Of a stretch of 51,013 bases of DNA, positions 34,153 through 42,501 are shown piece after piece. The translations under genes and the position numbers were made by a program. Source of the DNA: Paracoccaceae bacterium. GTDB taxonomy: Bacteria; Pseudomonadota; Alphaproteobacteria; Rhodobacterales; Rhodobacteraceae. The notes under the pieces were generated by a model that searched no databases, had not been told where the DNA came from, and was given only the letters and a program-made list of their open reading frames with translations. Positions within the stretch are counted from its first letter, which is position 1. The number at the start of each line of letters is the position of its first letter. Where the stretch lies: assembly GCA_026706985.1 (NCBI GenBank), contig JAPOXR010000069.1, positions 1 through 51,013 of the forward strand, read 5' to 3'.

Positions 34153-36279
34153 ATGATTGATCAACATGTAGTGTCGCGGCAGACCGGGCAGATCCTTGAG
34201 GTCACAATCCGTAATCCGCCTGTCAATGCTTTATCCGCGCCGGTCAGGGCGGGCCTTTTCAGCTCCTTCGAGGCGGCGGACAGAAATCGGGATATCAAGG
34301 CTGTGTTGCTGCGCGCCGAGGGGCGAACCTTTCCAGCCGGTGCGGATATCAAGGAATTCGGCAAATCCACCAGACCACCTTCCCTACCTGAACTCTGCGA
34401 CCGGGTTGAAGCAGTCAGCAAACCGGTCATCGCCGTGATGCACGGAACCGTCCTCGGCGGCGGGCTGGAATTGGCGCTCGCGGCGCACTTCCGGATCGCC
34501 GCCCCGGGCACAAAAATTGGATTTCCTGAGATCAAACTGGGACTGATTCCCGGTGCCGGTGGCACGCAGAGAACGCCACGGATCTGTGGTGCCGGGATCA
34601 GCCTTGAACTCATGCTGTCCGGAGACCCGACACCGGCACAGGAGGCGCTGAGCGCTGGCTTGGTTGACAGGCTTTCGACCGGAGAGCTGGATGCGGCAGC
34701 GCTTGAATACGCGAGAGCGCTGATCGCCGAAGGCGCGCCTCCCCGGCCAACCGGCGAACGCAGCGAGGGATTTGGTGACAGGGTCGCTTACGCCGAAGCT
34801 CTGCAGGCGGCCCGGCAGCAATTACAGAATCGCGTCGGACGGCTGCCGGCGCATGAGCGGATCATCAATTCTGTCGCCACCGCGGCAAAGCTGCCATTGG
34901 CGCAGGGGCTGGCCTTTGAGCGGCAGGGTTTCATCGCCTGCCTCGGATCCGCCGAATCAAAGGCCTTGCGCCACGCATTCTTTGCCGAGAGAGCAGCGCC
35001 GAAATGGCCGGCACCTGCCGATGTCAAGCCGCACGCCGTGCAGCGGATCGCTGTCATAGGCGGCGGTCTGATGGGTTCCGGCATTGCAACCGCCTGCCTG
35101 GCTGCGGATCTGACCGTCGAATTGGTGGAAGTTAACCAAGCGGCGCTTGGCAAAGCGGTGGAGCGGGTGGAATCCGTCGTCAGGCGTGAGGTGCAAAGGG
35201 GGCGGTCAACCGCCGAAGAGGCTGAGAGGCGGATTTCAGCCCTTACCGGTCATGCCGGGTTTGCCAAACTCGGTCAGGTGGATTTCGCCATCGAAGCTGT
35301 CAGTGAGGATCTTCCCCGCAAACAGGCGGTTTATCCGCTGTTGGCGGAAAGGCTTGCCGCGGGCACGGTGATCGCAACCAATACATCCTATCTTGATGTC
35401 AACCAGCTGGCCCGATGCAGCGGCCGGAATGCGGATTTCATCGGCATGCATTTCTTTGCGCCGGCACATCTCATGCGCCTTGTCGAAATCATCCGCGCAC
35501 GGGAATCATCGGACGATGCGGTGGCGACAGCCGCCGCTCTGGCGCGCCGTCTCGGTAAGACCGCAGTGCATGCGGGCATGTGTGAAGGGTTCATTGGCAA
35601 TCGGTTGTTGATCGCCTATCGTGAAGCTGCGGACCTCATGCTTCTCGACGGCGCCAGCCCGTACGAAATTGACCAGGCATGGTGCGAATTCGGGTATCCC
35701 ATCGGAATTTATGCGGCGCAGGATCTCTCCGGCCTCGATATTTCCTGGGCGCGGCGTCAGCGCATGCTTCCGCAGCGGAATCCGGAACTGCGCTACAACC
35801 CGCTGGCGGACCGTCTGTGCGAAAGCGGCCGCCTGGGTCAGAAATCCGGCCACGGCTACTATCTCTATGGTCCGGAGAGGAGCAGGCATGAAGATCCGGA
35901 TCTTGCGGAATTGCTGGAATCTGTGCGCATCGATGCGGGGCATTCAACGCCGCGCGAATTCGGAAGGGATGAAATCCAATCACGGCTGTTGGCTGCCATG
36001 GTCAATGAAGCGGCTCGGATCCTGGATGAAGGTATGGCGCAGAGAGCTTCGGATGTGGATGTCGTGCAGTTGCTCGGTTTCGGCTTCCCGAGATGGCGCG
36101 GGGGTCCGTGCCACTATGCGGATTCAATCGGACTGGACAGGATCCTGCGTCAAGTGCAGGCGTATGCGGGTGATGATCCCGGGTTTTGGCAACCGTCTCC
36201 GCTCCTGATGAGAATGGTCAGGGACGGGCTGACATTTGCCGAACTGAATCGGGAGGCAGACCCTGTCCATGCTTCATAA
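34153..36279 (+). CDS. FadB-like enoyl-CoA hydratase / 3-hydroxyacyl-CoA dehydrogenase
   Basis: Predicted 708-residue bifunctional enzyme. Residues about 1-200 are a crotonase domain: FPAGADIKEFG, the oxyanion segment GTVLGGGLELALAAH, and IGFPEIKLGLIPGAGGTQR with the catalytic Glu. Residues about 297-480 are the NAD-binding 3-hydroxyacyl-CoA dehydrogenase domain with AVIGGGLMGSGIA and IGMHFFAPAHLM; two C-terminal dehydrogenase domains follow. It resembles peroxisomal-type multifunctional proteins. Following an operon with a BKACE, it could process the acyl-CoA formed there. It starts 39 bases after the permease, preceded by GGGGTTGAA, and ends before a strong hairpin. Confidence 0.9.
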   Translation: MIDQHVVSRQTGQILEVTIRNPPVNALSAPVRAGLFSSFEAADRNRDIKAVLLRAEGRTFPAGADIKEFGKSTRPPSLPELCDRVEAVSKPVIAVMHGTVLGGGLELALAAHFRIAAPGTKIGFPEIKLGLIPGAGGTQRTPRICGAGISLELMLSGDPTPAQEALSAGLVDRLSTGELDAAALEYARALIAEGAPPRPTGERSEGFGDRVAYAEALQAARQQLQNRVGRLPAHERIINSVATAAKLPLAQGLAFERQGFIACLGSAESKALRHAFFAERAAPKWPAPADVKPHAVQRIAVIGGGLMGSGIATACLAADLTVELVEVNQAALGKAVERVESVVRREVQRGRSTAEEAERRISALTGHAGFAKLGQVDFAIEAVSEDLPRKQAVYPLLAERLAAGTVIATNTSYLDVNQLARCSGRNADFIGMHFFAPAHLMRLVEIIRARESSDDAVATAAALARRLGKTAVHAGMCEGFIGNRLLIAYREAADLMLLDGASPYEIDQAWCEFGYPIGIYAAQDLSGLDISWARRQRMLPQRNPELRYNPLADRLCESGRLGQKSGHGYYLYGPERSRHEDPDLAELLESVRIDAGHSTPREFGRDEIQSRLLAAMVNEAARILDEGMAQRASDVDVVQLLGFGFPRWRGGPCHYADSIGLDRILRQVQAYAGDDPGFWQPSPLLMRMVRDGLTFAELNREADPVHAS

Positions 36280-36307
36280 GTAACGCTGAACATTCGAGTT
36301 TTGCCTC

Positions 36308-36337
36308 GTTCTGGACACTGACACGGATGTCCAGAAC
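36308..36337. terminator. Hairpin between convergent genes
   Basis: GTTCTGGACA and TGTCCAGAAC form a perfect 10-bp stem around a 10-base loop, 28 bases after the FadB-like stop and 48 bases beyond the NrtR-type stop. No long T-tract follows on either strand, so it may act as a bidirectional terminator aided by other factors, or as an RNA 3' end stabiliser. Confidence 0.6.
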
Positions 36338-36385
36338 CACTTCCGCCGAAACACCCCACCAATCCATTTCATTGCCAACTCTGCT

Positions 36386-37216
36386 CTAATCTTCGCTTTC
36401 CGGCAACTCGACATCTTGCCGACGGAGTGCGCGGCCTTTTTTCTCATTGCGGCCTCTTCCGGACAGATGGTGTCGCGGCTCCGCAATTGTCACGGGAGGC
36501 CTGCGGAATTGGCTTGGCCATTCGCGCGCACCGCGTACGCTGTCATCGATGCCGTCCGCAACCGACCAGAGCGCTGCCGGTCGACCACGAAGGTGGCGAT
36601 CGGCTTTTGCACGAAGCTTCAGGAAACTGCTGCTCTCCTTTACGCTGCGCTGAAAATTACCGGGATCCAGCCGGGTGCCCCAGACGGTGTCGTACACCTC
36701 CCGCAGTTGGCTCAGTGTGAACTCTGGCGGACAAAATTTCGCGGCCAGCGGCGCGTATTCCAACCGCTGCCGAACATGTTCCACAGCGTCACGGACGATT
36801 TTATCATGGTCAAACGCCAGCTGGACCGCCCCGGCCTCGATCGCTGAAACCGGTATCAATTCTGCCCTGACCGCGTCACTACCGCCGCGCACCGGCTGCA
36901 GGCTGGCCATGATCGCCCAATAGGCGACTGTAACGACCCGCATCCGAGGATCCCGGCCGGGGCTGCCGTAGGACGCCAACTGTTCCAGATGCCAGTCATC
37001 GGTGCTGAGGCCGGTCTCCTCAGCCAGTTCGCGCGCCGCCGCCGCATCGAGGTCTTCGTCCGGTTTGATGAAACCGCCGGGCAAGGCCCAGCTTCCCTTG
37101 AAAGGCGGCACGCCGCGTTCAATCAGCAGGACCAGCAGAGTCTGCTTGTGGATCGTGAAGATGACGACGTCCACGGTGACGGCCACTGGCGGAAATTCGC
37201 TGGGGTCGTAGCGCAT
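36386..37216 (-). CDS. NrtR-type Nudix-domain transcriptional regulator
   Basis: Predicted 276-residue protein with an N-terminal Nudix domain and a C-terminal winged-helix domain (about residues 160-230, QLREVYDTVWG). NrtR proteins bind ADP-ribose or related nucleotides and repress NAD-metabolism genes. The Nudix box is intact and matches GX5EX7REUXEEXGU: it runs from GFIKPDE through REL to EETGL. Many NrtR regulators have lost catalysis, so an intact box leaves open hydrolase activity. It is divergent from a VWA gene; the spacer contains two palindromes of identical architecture that are its natural operators. Residues after about 230 are basic and probably disordered. Confidence 0.85.
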   Translation of the reverse strand: MRYDPSEFPPVAVTVDVVIFTIHKQTLLVLLIERGVPPFKGSWALPGGFIKPDEDLDAAAARELAEETGLSTDDWHLEQLASYGSPGRDPRMRVVTVAYWAIMASLQPVRGGSDAVRAELIPVSAIEAGAVQLAFDHDKIVRDAVEHVRQRLEYAPLAAKFCPPEFTLSQLREVYDTVWGTRLDPGNFQRSVKESSSFLKLRAKADRHLRGRPAALWSVADGIDDSVRGAREWPSQFRRPPVTIAEPRHHLSGRGRNEKKGRALRRQDVELPESED

Positions 37217-37243
37217 AGCAGTCTCGTTACAGAATGAATTTTA

Positions 37244-37262
37244 AATTGTCTACTTGACAATT
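37244..37262. promoter_or_regulatory. Palindromic operator 1 upstream of the VWA gene
   Basis: AATTGTC-TACTT-GACAATT, a perfect palindrome with 7-bp arms. It shares the core ATTGT-N7-ACAAT with a second site whose centre is 34 bases away, and it overlaps the -35 box TTGACA. Confidence 0.7.
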
Positions 37263-37281
37263 ACCATCCTTAATATATATT
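37254..37281 (+). promoter_or_regulatory. Promoter of the VWA gene
   Basis: TTGACA at 37254-37259 and TATATT at 37276-37281, spaced 16 bases. Both boxes overlap the flanking palindromes, so repressor binding at either site would block RNA polymerase. The expected transcription start is near 37288, leaving a leader of about 180 bases before the VWA start codon. Confidence 0.6.
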
Positions 37282-37296
37282 GTGAATATGACAATA
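37278..37296. promoter_or_regulatory. Palindromic operator 2 upstream of the VWA gene
   Basis: TATTGT-GAATATG-ACAATA, with the same ATTGT-N7-ACAAT core as the first site. It overlaps the -10 box and the predicted transcription start. Confidence 0.68.
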
Positions 37297-37466
37297 AAAA
37301 TATCGACCTTGCTCGGTCACTCCGGCATTTTGGCAGCCGGTCGTTTCGCGCCATGCGCGTTGCCAGGAAAGCCAAAGGCCATAAGGCCTGTCAGCGTTGC
37401 AATTGCAGCGACAGATGGCAGCTGAGCCAGAGTCTGCTTGCCGATTAAATCAAAGGAGCCACATTT

Positions 37467-38789
37467 ATGAAAACGACCAAACTGAAGCTTTCCGCCGATT
37501 TCGACCGTGAACTGTTCTGGCACAAGGGTGATTCCGTCCGATACCTGGTGGCCCGGTTGACGGCTGAGAATTCGGGGAAGAAATCCCAAAGTAAGCGGCC
37601 GCCGGTGAATATCGCGCTTGTCATTGATGTCAGCGGCTCAATGACGGGTGAACCGCTTGCGGCGGCAAAGGCCGCCGTCCTCGGCCTGGCCGGACGGTTG
37701 AACAAAGACGACCGCTTGTCAGTCGTTTCTTTTGCTTCCGACGTACAGGTTCACTTTGATGGTGTTGCGGTCACGCCGACAACGCTGAAAAAAGTTGAAC
37801 GCGAGGTAGCCAAACTGCATACGCGTGGCAGCACCTTCCTCTCGGGCGGCTGGTTTGAAGGCGCGGCTCTGGCTGCAAAGGCGGCACGGGGCGATTCCCG
37901 CCTGACGCCGCGAGTCATTGTTCTGAGCGACGGTCATGCAAATGAAGGCATCATCGACCCGGTCGGACTCAGCAGGGAAGCTGAAGAGCTTCTTCAGGAC
38001 GGAGTGACGACCTCGACTCTCGGCATCGGTGATGGCTACGACGAAGCGGTTATGCGCGGCATCGCCGAGAATGGCGGCGGCAGGCTGCACGACGCCGAGT
38101 TGACCGCAGAGATTTCCTCGGTCTTGCTTGGCGAACTTGATGATATCTTCAACACGGTCGTCGAGCAGGCGACATTCGAGTTGCACAGTCCTGCCGATGT
38201 CAGGGTCGAAGGTGTCGGACTGCGAACTGAACAGTCGGCTGAACGGTTGACGACGGTGATGCTGGGTCCGCTGCAGGGTGGCATAAGCCGCAACGTAGTC
38301 TTCAAGGTGGTCTGTCCGAAAGCCGATCCTGACACGGTACTCCGATTTGAGCTGTCGGCGTCCGGGAAACTTTCCAGTGACGGATCAAAGATTGAGTCCA
38401 ACCGTGTAGATGCGCAGCTGACAAGCGCCAAAGGTAAAGTGCTTCAAAAGCAGCTGCGCAAAGGCGACTTGGCCGAGCTGGTCGCCCAGACCTGGAGTTC
38501 TCATGTAATCGCAACCGCGGCCGCGCTGAATCGCGACGGAGCACCAAGGCAGGCCGCCAGGTTCGTGCGCGATGAATTGCGGTTCTTCAAAAAATATGTG
38601 GTCGGGCTTTCCAACGGCATCTCATTGGTGCGGCAGCTTGAAACGCTGGCCAACCACGCGGCGAAGCGGCTTTCTTCCCGCATGACAAAGGAACTGGTTC
38701 TGGCGTCGAGCATCCAGTTGGAAGAGCGCCGTGATCACCGTGGCTTCGAAAAGGCGCACTGGAGCGTGCGTATGGCCCGCGGCGACTGA
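37467..38789 (+). CDS. VWA-domain protein
   Basis: Predicted 440-residue protein with a von Willebrand factor A domain at about residues 47-215. The MIDAS metal site is complete: DVSGSM (DxSxS) near residue 54, the Thr in RGSTFLSGG, and the Asp in VLSDGHANEG. A long beta-rich and helical C-terminal region of unknown role follows. No signal peptide, lipobox or membrane helix is visible, so it is probably cytoplasmic. The ATG is preceded by AAAGGAG at good spacing. It is divergent from an NrtR-type regulator, with operators in its promoter, and ends before a strong terminator, so it forms a single-gene unit. Function and partner are unknown. Confidence 0.85.
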   Translation: MKTTKLKLSADFDRELFWHKGDSVRYLVARLTAENSGKKSQSKRPPVNIALVIDVSGSMTGEPLAAAKAAVLGLAGRLNKDDRLSVVSFASDVQVHFDGVAVTPTTLKKVEREVAKLHTRGSTFLSGGWFEGAALAAKAARGDSRLTPRVIVLSDGHANEGIIDPVGLSREAEELLQDGVTTSTLGIGDGYDEAVMRGIAENGGGRLHDAELTAEISSVLLGELDDIFNTVVEQATFELHSPADVRVEGVGLRTEQSAERLTTVMLGPLQGGISRNVVFKVVCPKADPDTVLRFELSASGKLSSDGSKIESNRVDAQLTSAKGKVLQKQLRKGDLAELVAQTWSSHVIATAAALNRDGAPRQAARFVRDELRFFKKYVVGLSNGISLVRQLETLANHAAKRLSSRMTKELVLASSIQLEERRDHRGFEKAHWSVRMARGD

Positions 38790-38830
38790 AACTGAGCCGC
38801 CGGCACAAACTGGCTCAAATCCGGGAACAT

Positions 38831-38857
38831 GGCCCAGCTGAAACCGCTGGGCCTTTT
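38831..38857 (+). terminator. Rho-independent terminator after the VWA gene
   Basis: GGCCCAGC and GCTGGGCC form a perfect 8-bp stem with a 7-base loop, followed immediately by TTTT. It lies 41 bases after the VWA stop codon. Confidence 0.85.
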
Positions 38858-39149
38858 CCCAGCCCGCGGTGGGTGATTGGCAAATCTTCATCCCGCCGCG
38901 CAGGTAGCTCAATTCGACCGGACCGCTGCAAATCGTGCAGCGCGGACGGCCGCGGGTTTCGTGGCACCGGAAAACTCACACAGCTACTCGGCAAGCCTGA
39001 CCCGGTTGTCGCCCTCACCCCTCCCGATACGACAGTGGAAGAAAGACTACGAAATCCGGTGACAGACCTGGTTTTGTGACCATCCAAGCCCGTATCTATT
39101 ACGAGGCGGCACTCGAGTATTCAGCGTCACCTATGGGGCATGGGTTGGG
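38858..39149. other. Intergenic region between convergent units
   Basis: About 290 bases without a supported gene. Short frames (for example 38873-39079 plus) show no family motifs. The amidohydrolase operon ends at its right edge. Confidence 0.45.
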
Positions 39150-40037
39150 CTAGGTGCGTTTCCTGACAGGGAAGCGGTAGAATTCAGCCGCATTGCCGCC
39201 GAAAACCGCATCATGCATGGTTGCCGGTATGATTTCTTCATATGCCCGCACCGCATCCCGGTAAGTGGATTGCAGCGAATCGACCGGGAAGTTCGATCCG
39301 AACATACATCTGGCGGGTCCGAAAACGTCCAGACATGTCTCGACAATGGGTCGGATTTCATCAACCGTCCAGCCATGGTGAAACATGCCGAGTCCGGACA
39401 GTTTGCAGGAGAGTTGCGGCAGCGCCGCCAACCGCGGCAAATTCGCTTCCCATGCCTTGATTGTGGCGTCGCGGCGGCGGTTCGGAGAGCCGGCATGGCA
39501 TAGGGCAACCCGGAGCGAAGGCAGTCCGGCAAGCAGGTCCGCGGTCCGGGGTATCAGGCCCGGTGTCAATTGGAGATCAAACGAAAACCCCATATCTGCC
39601 AACAATCGCAGCGACCCGGCGAATTTCCGGCTCGTCAGCAAATCGTTGGAACCGGTCCGCGCATCCTCTTCTTCGGAGCGGCCGATGATGTGGCGCACAC
39701 CGCGGACCGTCGGAATATCCACGAGCGCGTTGAGCACCGTTTCCGCATCTTCCCGGACAAGATCACAATGGGCGACCTGCACGGTCGGCCAGCCGCCGGA
39801 CTTGACCGATTGCCGGTTAACCCATTCCGCTTCGGCGAGCGGGTCGCCGGCGCCGACCTCGATATGGACCGATGCTTCAAACCCGCACTGTTCCGCCTCC
39901 CGTCTGAATTCGTCGACGCTGTAATTGCGCTGAATCGGCGTTGGATCGCCGAAAAACCTGCGAACACCCTTGGCCATCAGCCACGGGTAATGAATCCGGC
40001 GCAGATCCCAGACATGGTGATGCGCATCAATCCTCAT
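39150..40037 (-). CDS. Amidohydrolase family 2 (TIM-barrel) protein
   Basis: Predicted 295-residue metal-dependent hydrolase of the Amidohydro_2 type (relatives include L-fuconolactonase and 2-pyrone-4,6-dicarboxylate lactonase). The N-terminal DAHHHVWDL carries the HxH-like metal ligands, a conserved segment VRGVRHIIG follows, LCHAG supplies a later His, and the C-terminal MFGSNFPVDS has the catalytic Asp. Its start codon directly abuts the stop of the cytosine deaminase-like gene, so the two are co-expressed. The natural substrate is unknown; a lactone or cyclic amide would fit the family. Confidence 0.82.
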   Translation of the reverse strand: MRIDAHHHVWDLRRIHYPWLMAKGVRRFFGDPTPIQRNYSVDEFRREAEQCGFEASVHIEVGAGDPLAEAEWVNRQSVKSGGWPTVQVAHCDLVREDAETVLNALVDIPTVRGVRHIIGRSEEEDARTGSNDLLTSRKFAGSLRLLADMGFSFDLQLTPGLIPRTADLLAGLPSLRVALCHAGSPNRRRDATIKAWEANLPRLAALPQLSCKLSGLGMFHHGWTVDEIRPIVETCLDVFGPARCMFGSNFPVDSLQSTYRDAVRAYEEIIPATMHDAVFGGNAAEFYRFPVRKRT

Positions 40038-41318
40038 TCAGCCCCTCCGCCGGTCAACGGATTCGGGTCTGCCCGGAATGCGCAGTTCACTCCGCACCCG
40101 CTGCCTGCGGGCAATGATTTTTCCTTTGGCGACGACCAGTAGCCGGTCCGGGCGCAATCTGATGGCCTCGACCGGATCGGCCGCATCCAGAACAACAAAG
40201 CTTGCGGATGCGCCGACCTCCAGACCATAATCATCAAGCCGCATGATCTTCGCATTTTCCGTTGTGACCATGTCGAAGCATTTCCGCATGTCGCTTTCGC
40301 TGGTCATTTGCGCGAGGTGCAGTCCCATCAAGGCGACATCCAGCATCTCGGCACTGCCGAGTGAGTACCAGGGATCGAGAACGCAATCCTGCCCCCAGCC
40401 CACCAGAATTCCCTCCTTGATCATTTCCGGGACCCGGGTCAGTCCACGCCGCTTCGGATAGCTGTCATGCTGCCCCTGGACAATGATGTTGACGAGCGGG
40501 TTGGAAATCACCGACACCCCGGCCTCGCGGATCATCGGCAACAGTTTCGAAACATAGTAATTATCCATCGAATGCATCGATGTGAGATGCGATCCGGTAA
40601 CCATTCCGTGCATGCCGAGCCGTTGCGATTCGCAGGCCAGCTGTTCGATGTGGCGCGACAGCGGATCGTCTGTTTCATCGCAGTGCATGTCTACCATGAG
40701 GCCGCGTTCCGATGCGATCCCACAAAGATCACTCACCGAGCGCCGTCCCTCCTCCATGGTCCGTTCGAAATGCGGGATACCACCGACGACATCGGCACCG
40801 ATATCCAGTGCACGCAGCAGATTATCGCGTGCGTTCGGGCTGCGGTATAACCCGTCCTGCGGAAATGCGACCAACTGTAGATCGATATAGCCGCGCACTT
40901 CGCTTCGAACCTGACTCAAGGCTTCGATGCCAATCAGCCGATCGTCGCACACATCGACATGAGTGCGGATGGCGAGCAATCCCATGGCAGCGGCCCAGTC
41001 GCAGTAGCTGAGCGCCCGTTGGCGCACAGCTTCATGGGTGAGGAGAGGTTTCAATTCGCCCCAAAGCTGAATGCCTTCGAGCAGGGTTCCAGAACGGTTG
41101 ACGCGCGGAATCCCGTGCGAAAGTGTCGCATCCATGTGAAAATGCGGGTCGACGAAGGGTGGCGAGACCAGACAGCCGGAATAATCAAGAATCTCCCCGG
41201 CTTCGGCGTCTATTGCCGGCTCGACGCCGAGAATCTTTCCCTCACCCACCGCAATATCGACTCTGCCGCCGGTGGGAAGCGTGACACCCCGGACCAGAAG
41301 ATCAATAGCCATTTGCAA
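40038..41318 (-). CDS. Cytosine deaminase-like amidohydrolase
   Basis: Predicted 426-residue member of the amidohydrolase superfamily close to cytosine deaminase (CodA) and related N-isopropylammelide-type hydrolases. Metal and substrate motifs: DPHFHMDATLS (two His), VDMHCDETDDPLSRH (His and Glu), TGSHLTSMH, and GWGQDCVLDPWYSLG with the final Asp. The beta-sandwich N- and C-terminal strands (LLVRGVTLP, SFVVLDAADPVEAIRLRPD) are present. Deamination or ring-opening of a nitrogen heterocycle is likely, but the substrate is not predictable. An ATG two codons later is an alternative start. Gene order suggests it acts before the adjacent Amidohydro_2 protein. Confidence 0.83.
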   Translation of the reverse strand: MQMAIDLLVRGVTLPTGGRVDIAVGEGKILGVEPAIDAEAGEILDYSGCLVSPPFVDPHFHMDATLSHGIPRVNRSGTLLEGIQLWGELKPLLTHEAVRQRALSYCDWAAAMGLLAIRTHVDVCDDRLIGIEALSQVRSEVRGYIDLQLVAFPQDGLYRSPNARDNLLRALDIGADVVGGIPHFERTMEEGRRSVSDLCGIASERGLMVDMHCDETDDPLSRHIEQLACESQRLGMHGMVTGSHLTSMHSMDNYYVSKLLPMIREAGVSVISNPLVNIIVQGQHDSYPKRRGLTRVPEMIKEGILVGWGQDCVLDPWYSLGSAEMLDVALMGLHLAQMTSESDMRKCFDMVTTENAKIMRLDDYGLEVGASASFVVLDAADPVEAIRLRPDRLLVVAKGKIIARRQRVRSELRIPGRPESVDRRRG

Positions 41319-41573
41319 ACTCCGTCATCACAGCTGAGACATACATGATTGCTACAGGGCGTGGTACCGCTTGACCACCGGCATATTTGATCTCCGCTTG
41401 CAGCTGATCAAACACACATTTGAGCGCGTAAATGTTTCCTTTTACGGATGAAAGCCCGAAGCTGCGATCATGGGCAGCACTGTCCGAACACCAAGACATA
41501 TATCGGAATGTTCAGCTATGTATCGGGCGAGTAGCTGATGGCAAGCAGGTGCCAAAAAAAGTCGAATAACCGG

Positions 41574-42476
41574 TTATTCCGGCTTAGGGCGCGTGATCCG
41601 GTCGCCCGCCCGCATGATGTGTTCCGCTATCGCCTTACCCCGCGGATGCGAGGAAGCCCACATCAGGTAGTACAGTGGCGCTCCCTTTGTGTTTTTGACA
41701 AGGCTTGGATCCACGGTGTTCCCAAAGCAACTTTCCAGTCGCTGATGGTAGAGCTGCAACAACCGAAATGCAGTGTCATCCCGTTTCCGGGACTGGTCAT
41801 CGCCGAACAGGTCCGTTTGCACATCGTAAGCCAAGTTATGCCATTCGTGAGTGCCGAAGCACTTGTCCAACATATCAACCCAGTTTCTGGGGATGTCCAC
41901 GTTCCTGGTGACGAGCCTGTTGATGGCCATGGCGAGGGGAAAGTTGATTATCACGTCGACCTTGCGTGTTATGGCAAGGGCCTCGACGGTCTCCCAGTGC
42001 AAATGCGGGCCAAATGGATCCAGAAACGCCACGCCGCGCGCATAGGGAGTTATGTGAAATCTCCGCGCAAGTTTCTGAACTCAGATGTTTGCGTCTTCAA
42101 CCTCGATGTGCACTTTTTTGCAAGGGTGTTTTTCCTTGAGCTGAAGGAGTTGATTCACTCGACGCTCGTCTGCGTCGAAAAAATAGTACTGGTTGAATCC
42201 TGGGCCGGTTCTCAGTGCTCGCAAAGGCGATCCCGCGATATACTCTTCCTGCGCGGCTTCCTGATCGGAATCCAGCGGAAACAAATCAGACCCGCCCGCA
42301 TCCTGATCAGGCGCTCGAACTCTGGACCAACCCGCCCCCGCGAACGCGTCAATGTAGATCAATTTGAACTTCTGTTTTTTCATTACTTTGTGATAGGCTA
42401 CCAAGTAGCTTTCCAAGGCATCGAGCTTTTGTCTGGCCCACGGGCCTACAACATTTTCGGCATGCGACTTCTTCAC
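41574..42476 (-). pseudogene. tcmP: Three-Cys-motif partner protein TcmP, interrupted by TGA
   Basis: Two adjacent pieces in the same frame together match TcmP from end to end. The first piece runs from a GTG at 42476, preceded by AGGAGG, through LIYIDAFAGAG and AGSPLRALRT to EDANI, where a TGA stands at 42081-42083. Without any frame change the second piece continues VQKLARRF ... RGVAFLDPFGPHLHW, then FPLAMAINRL and DKCFGTHEW. All known conserved blocks of the roughly 300-residue family are present in order, so one nonsense change, possibly CGA to TGA, broke the gene. The start follows the DUF5131 stop by 25 bases. Sequencing error or read-through are alternatives. Confidence 0.85.
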
Positions 42477-42501
42477 TTTGGCCTCCTGCGGCTCAGGATC
42501 T

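Noticed and set aside
42081-42083. Selenocysteine at the in-frame TGA of tcmP
   Set aside because: TcmP is not a known selenoprotein, no SECIS-like hairpin was evident just after the TGA, and the TGA is simply explained by one base change.
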